Origin: Comamonas sp.
Lineage (GTDB): Bacteria > Pseudomonadota > Gammaproteobacteria > Burkholderiales > Burkholderiaceae_C
DNA: 8,600 nucleotides
Reading direction: 5' to 3'
NCBI GenBank assembly: GCA_018384835.1
Contig: JAHAYB010000173.1
Span: forward strand, 1 to 8,600
Positions 7,072-8,600 of this stretch are shown here, in pieces. Both the position numbers and the translations under genes were made by a program. Numbering within the stretch: position 1 is the first letter of the stretch; every line of letters starts with the position of its first letter. The notes beneath the pieces are model-generated. The model searched no databases and was not told where the DNA came from. It worked only from the letters and a program-made list of their open reading frames with translations.

Positions 7072-7896
7072 TCAAGCCTGGTGCCAGAACGGCATACCCA
7101 AGGTGGGGGTGCTGGGCTGGGCGGCGGTTTGCTCGGCCATAGCGCCAGACAGGTAGGCGGCGCGGCCAGCGTGGACGGCATCGGCAAACGCACCGGCCAT
7201 TTGCACCGGGTCTTGCGCCAAGGCCACGGCGGTGTTGAGCAGCACGCCGTCAAAGCCCCACTCCATTACCGTGCAGGCATGGCTGGGGCGGCCTAGGCCC
7301 GCATCCACAATCAGCGGCACGCTCAGGCGCTCGCGCAGCACCTGCATGGCATAGGGGTTAGCGGGGCCGCGCCCTGTACCAATGGGCGCGGCCCAGGGCA
7401 TTACGGCTTGGCAGCCCACATCAACAAGGCGCTGGCACAGCACCAAGTCTTCGGTGCAATAGGGCAGCACTTTGAAGCCATCGTCAATCAAGGTTTTGGC
7501 GGCCTGCACCAGGTTGAGGGTATCGGGCTGCAAGGTGTAGTCGTCGCCAATCAGCTCCAGCTTAATCCAGGGGGTGTCAAACACTTCACGCGCCATTTGG
7601 GCGGTGGTGATGGCCTCTTGCACGCTCATGCAGCCTGCGGTGTTGGGCAGTACGGGCACATTCAGTTGCTTGAGCAGTTGCCAGAAGCTGGCTCCGGCAT
7701 CGGCCACATCAGCGCTATTGCTGCCCTGGCGGCGCAGCGAGGCGGTGACCATGGCCGGCTGGGAGCGGCGCACAGCAGCCTCCAGCACCGCAGGCGAGGG
7801 GTAGCGCGAAGTGCCCAGCAGCAGGCGGCTGTTGAACTGCTGGTCGTAGAGTTGGAAAGGGGTGTCGGCGGTGGTATCGGCAGGGGTATCGGTCAT
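7072..7896 (-). CDS. thiG: thiazole synthase ThiG
   Basis: ThiG (274 residues) builds the thiazole phosphate moiety of thiamine in the cytoplasm from 1-deoxy-D-xylulose 5-phosphate, dehydroglycine and sulfur delivered as ThiS thiocarboxylate. Family blocks are [15 protein letters not shown] (21-35), [10 protein letters not shown] (51-60), [10 protein letters not shown] (110-119) carrying the Schiff-base lysine K112, [15 protein letters not shown] (143-157), [14 protein letters not shown] (164-177), [12 protein letters not shown] (196-207) and [11 protein letters not shown] (217-227). Residues 1-13 and the tail after about 252 exceed the usual core. The start is the first ATG after the thiS stop, but no purine-rich site precedes it: the 18-base gap reads GTTGCCCCCTCTACGCCC. 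Translation probably depends on ribosomes ending thiS, which is in the same frame. Neither thiE nor thiH follows. Confidence 0.96.
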   Translation of the reverse strand: MTDTPADTTADTPFQLYDQQFNSRLLLGTSRYPSPAVLEAAVRRSQPAMVTASLRRQGSNSADVADAGASFWQLLKQLNVPVLPNTAGCMSVQEAITTAQMAREVFDTPWIKLELIGDDYTLQPDTLNLVQAAKTLIDDGFKVLPYCTEDLVLCQRLVDVGCQAVMPWAAPIGTGRGPANPYAMQVLRERLSVPLIVDAGLGRPSHACTVMEWGFDGVLLNTAVALAQDPVQMAGAFADAVHAGRAAYLSGAMAEQTAAQPSTPTLGMPFWHQA

Positions 7897-7914
7897 GGGC
7901 GTAGAGGGGGCAAC

Positions 7915-8127
7915 TTAGCCGCCGGTAACGGGGCTGATAACTTCCAGCTTGTCACCTGCTTGCAGGCGCTGGCTGGCGTAGTGGGTTTTGGGCACAAACT
8001 GGGTGTTCAGTGCCACGGCGTAGGGCGGGCGGGCGTTCCACAGCGCCAGCGCATCGGCCACGCTGGGGGCCAGGCCGTCTGCCGTGGGGGGGAGGGCGAG
8101 TGCCTCTTGGTTGATAAAAACTTCCAT
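7915..8127 (-). CDS. thiS: sulfur carrier protein ThiS
   Basis: A 70-residue ubiquitin-fold protein that carries sulfur as a C-terminal thiocarboxylate to ThiG. It starts MEVFINQEA, has the hydrophobic middle YAVALNTQFVPK (36-47) followed by LQAGDKLEVISPVTGG (55-70), and ends in the obligatory Gly-Gly at 69-70. Length is close to the roughly 66 residues usual for ThiS. The start ATG (8127) has AAGG (8134-8137) 6 bases upstream. The gene lies 15 bases after the methyltransferase stop and 18 before thiG. The adenylating partner (ThiF or MoeB type) and the oxidase ThiO or ThiH are not in the window. Confidence 0.95.
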   Translation of the reverse strand: MEVFINQEALALPPTADGLAPSVADALALWNARPPYAVALNTQFVPKTHYASQRLQAGDKLEVISPVTGG

Positions 8128-8142
8128 TGCAAACCTTCAAAA

Positions 8143-8600
8143 TTAAGCAGCTGAACCAGGGCTTGCTGCTTTGCCTGTTTTTGTGTCCTTGGCGGGTGCT
8201 GGCAGGCGCACTGCCGCTTGGGGCTGTAGGGTCTTGTTCGTAGCTTCAAGGCGACCCTCCTGATAGCGCATCACAAAGCTTTGCAGCTGGTCGCCAGCGG
8301 TGGGGCGTAGTTGCACCTCGAACAAGTCGCCATGCACCTGAGCCTTACATTCGTGGGCGGCGACCGCATTCACCCAGGCTTTGGCCTTGAGCTGCTGGTG
8401 TTTTTGCGCAAGGGCAATGCGGTAATGCTGGCCGCTGCCGTCCTGCCATTCCCATTCACCTTCAAGGCGGGCGGGCACAACCCATTTGTAGAGCGTGGGG
8501 CCGTTGCAGCGCACCTGCTCATCGGCCTTCCAGTCGCCCATGCCAAAAGCGTGGGAGATGACGCGTGTGCCGGGGCGCAGCTCTTGCTGCAAGCGGGGGC
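8143..8600 (-). CDS. C-terminal part of a probable SAM-dependent methyltransferase
   Basis: The reading frame enters from the right edge with no stop and ends at TAA 8143-8145, giving about 152 visible residues. A TTG at 8592 could be read as a start, but the upstream codons remain open and the sequence begins mid-domain. The visible start LRPGTRVISHAFGMGDWKAD followed by LYKWVVPARLEGEWEW matches the end of a class I SAM-dependent methyltransferase family common in Burkholderiales. In that family the LRPGTR(V/I)VSH strand closes the Rossmann domain and a small beta-rich extension follows; the SAM-binding motifs would lie outside the window. The C-terminal 25 residues are low-complexity (Pro, Ala, Lys). 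Its substrate is unknown and no link to thiamine synthesis is evident. It leads into thiS with a 15-base gap. Confidence 0.75.
   Translation of the reverse strand, partial: PRLQQELRPGTRVISHAFGMGDWKADEQVRCNGPTLYKWVVPARLEGEWEWQDGSGQHYRIALAQKHQQLKAKAWVNAVAAHECKAQVHGDLFEVQLRPTAGDQLQSFVMRYQEGRLEATNKTLQPQAAVRLPAPAKDTKTGKAASPGSAA

Noticed and set aside
7053..7253. A 67-codon N-terminal extension of the glycosyltransferase
   Set aside because: It lies inside thiG in another frame, is Pro/Trp/Cys-rich, and the strong GGAGGTGA at 7057-7064 serves the ATG at 7052.
8128..8142. A thiamine pyrophosphate riboswitch in front of thiS
   Set aside because: Only 15 bases separate thiS from the preceding gene, with no room for a THI-box. 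Any such leader would lie beyond the right edge. An isolated CTGAGA near 3303 is inside livM coding sequence.
7408..8154. A 248-codon plus-strand open frame opposite thiG and thiS
   Set aside because: Its low-complexity Gly/His/Gln-rich translation matches no family and mirrors the codon pattern of the two certain thiamine genes on the other strand.

Overview
The window looks like chromosomal DNA of a GC-rich betaproteobacterium, most likely Burkholderiales of the Comamonadaceae type. This rests on general protein style, codon use and operon make-up, not on a marker gene. Two converging operons fill almost all of it. I found no mobile element, CRISPR array, tRNA or rRNA.

Plus strand, about 1 to 5890: a complete branched-chain-amino-acid-type (HAAT family) ABC importer with its regulator. 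The order is periplasmic binding protein (60-1244), a 213-base intergenic region with terminator-like hairpins, LivH-type permease (1458-2378), LivM-type permease (2396-3415), LivG-type ATPase (3418-4188), LivF-type ATPase (4185-4916) and a LysR-type regulator (4922-5890). From livH onward the genes lie 2 to 17 bases apart or overlap, so they are probably one transcript. The binding protein captures a small organic acid or amino acid in the periplasm, LivH and LivM form the channel, and LivG and LivF power it. The substrate is not readable from sequence. The binding protein resembles the subgroup associated with aromatic acids, so an aromatic or other organic acid is as plausible as leucine, isoleucine or valine.

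Minus strand, 8600 down to 5919: the C-terminal part of a probable SAM-dependent methyltransferase (running off the right edge), thiS (8127-7915), thiG (7896-7072) and a GT4-family glycosyltransferase (7052-5919), spaced 15, 18 and 19 bases apart. ThiS and ThiG make the thiazole half of thiamine. No functional link of the methyltransferase or glycosyltransferase to thiamine is evident. The two operons converge with 28 bases between stop codons.

Most of the window is ordinary. The best candidate for something undescribed is the 1245-1457 region: two diverged copies of a module (two 9-base words followed by a hairpin and T-run) stand between the abundant-type binding-protein gene and the permease genes. 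It could set their relative expression or act as an attenuator. Smaller points are the replaced switch histidine in LivF, the regulator sitting at the end of the operon it may control, the missing Shine-Dalgarno of thiG, and the glycosyltransferase downstream of thiG.
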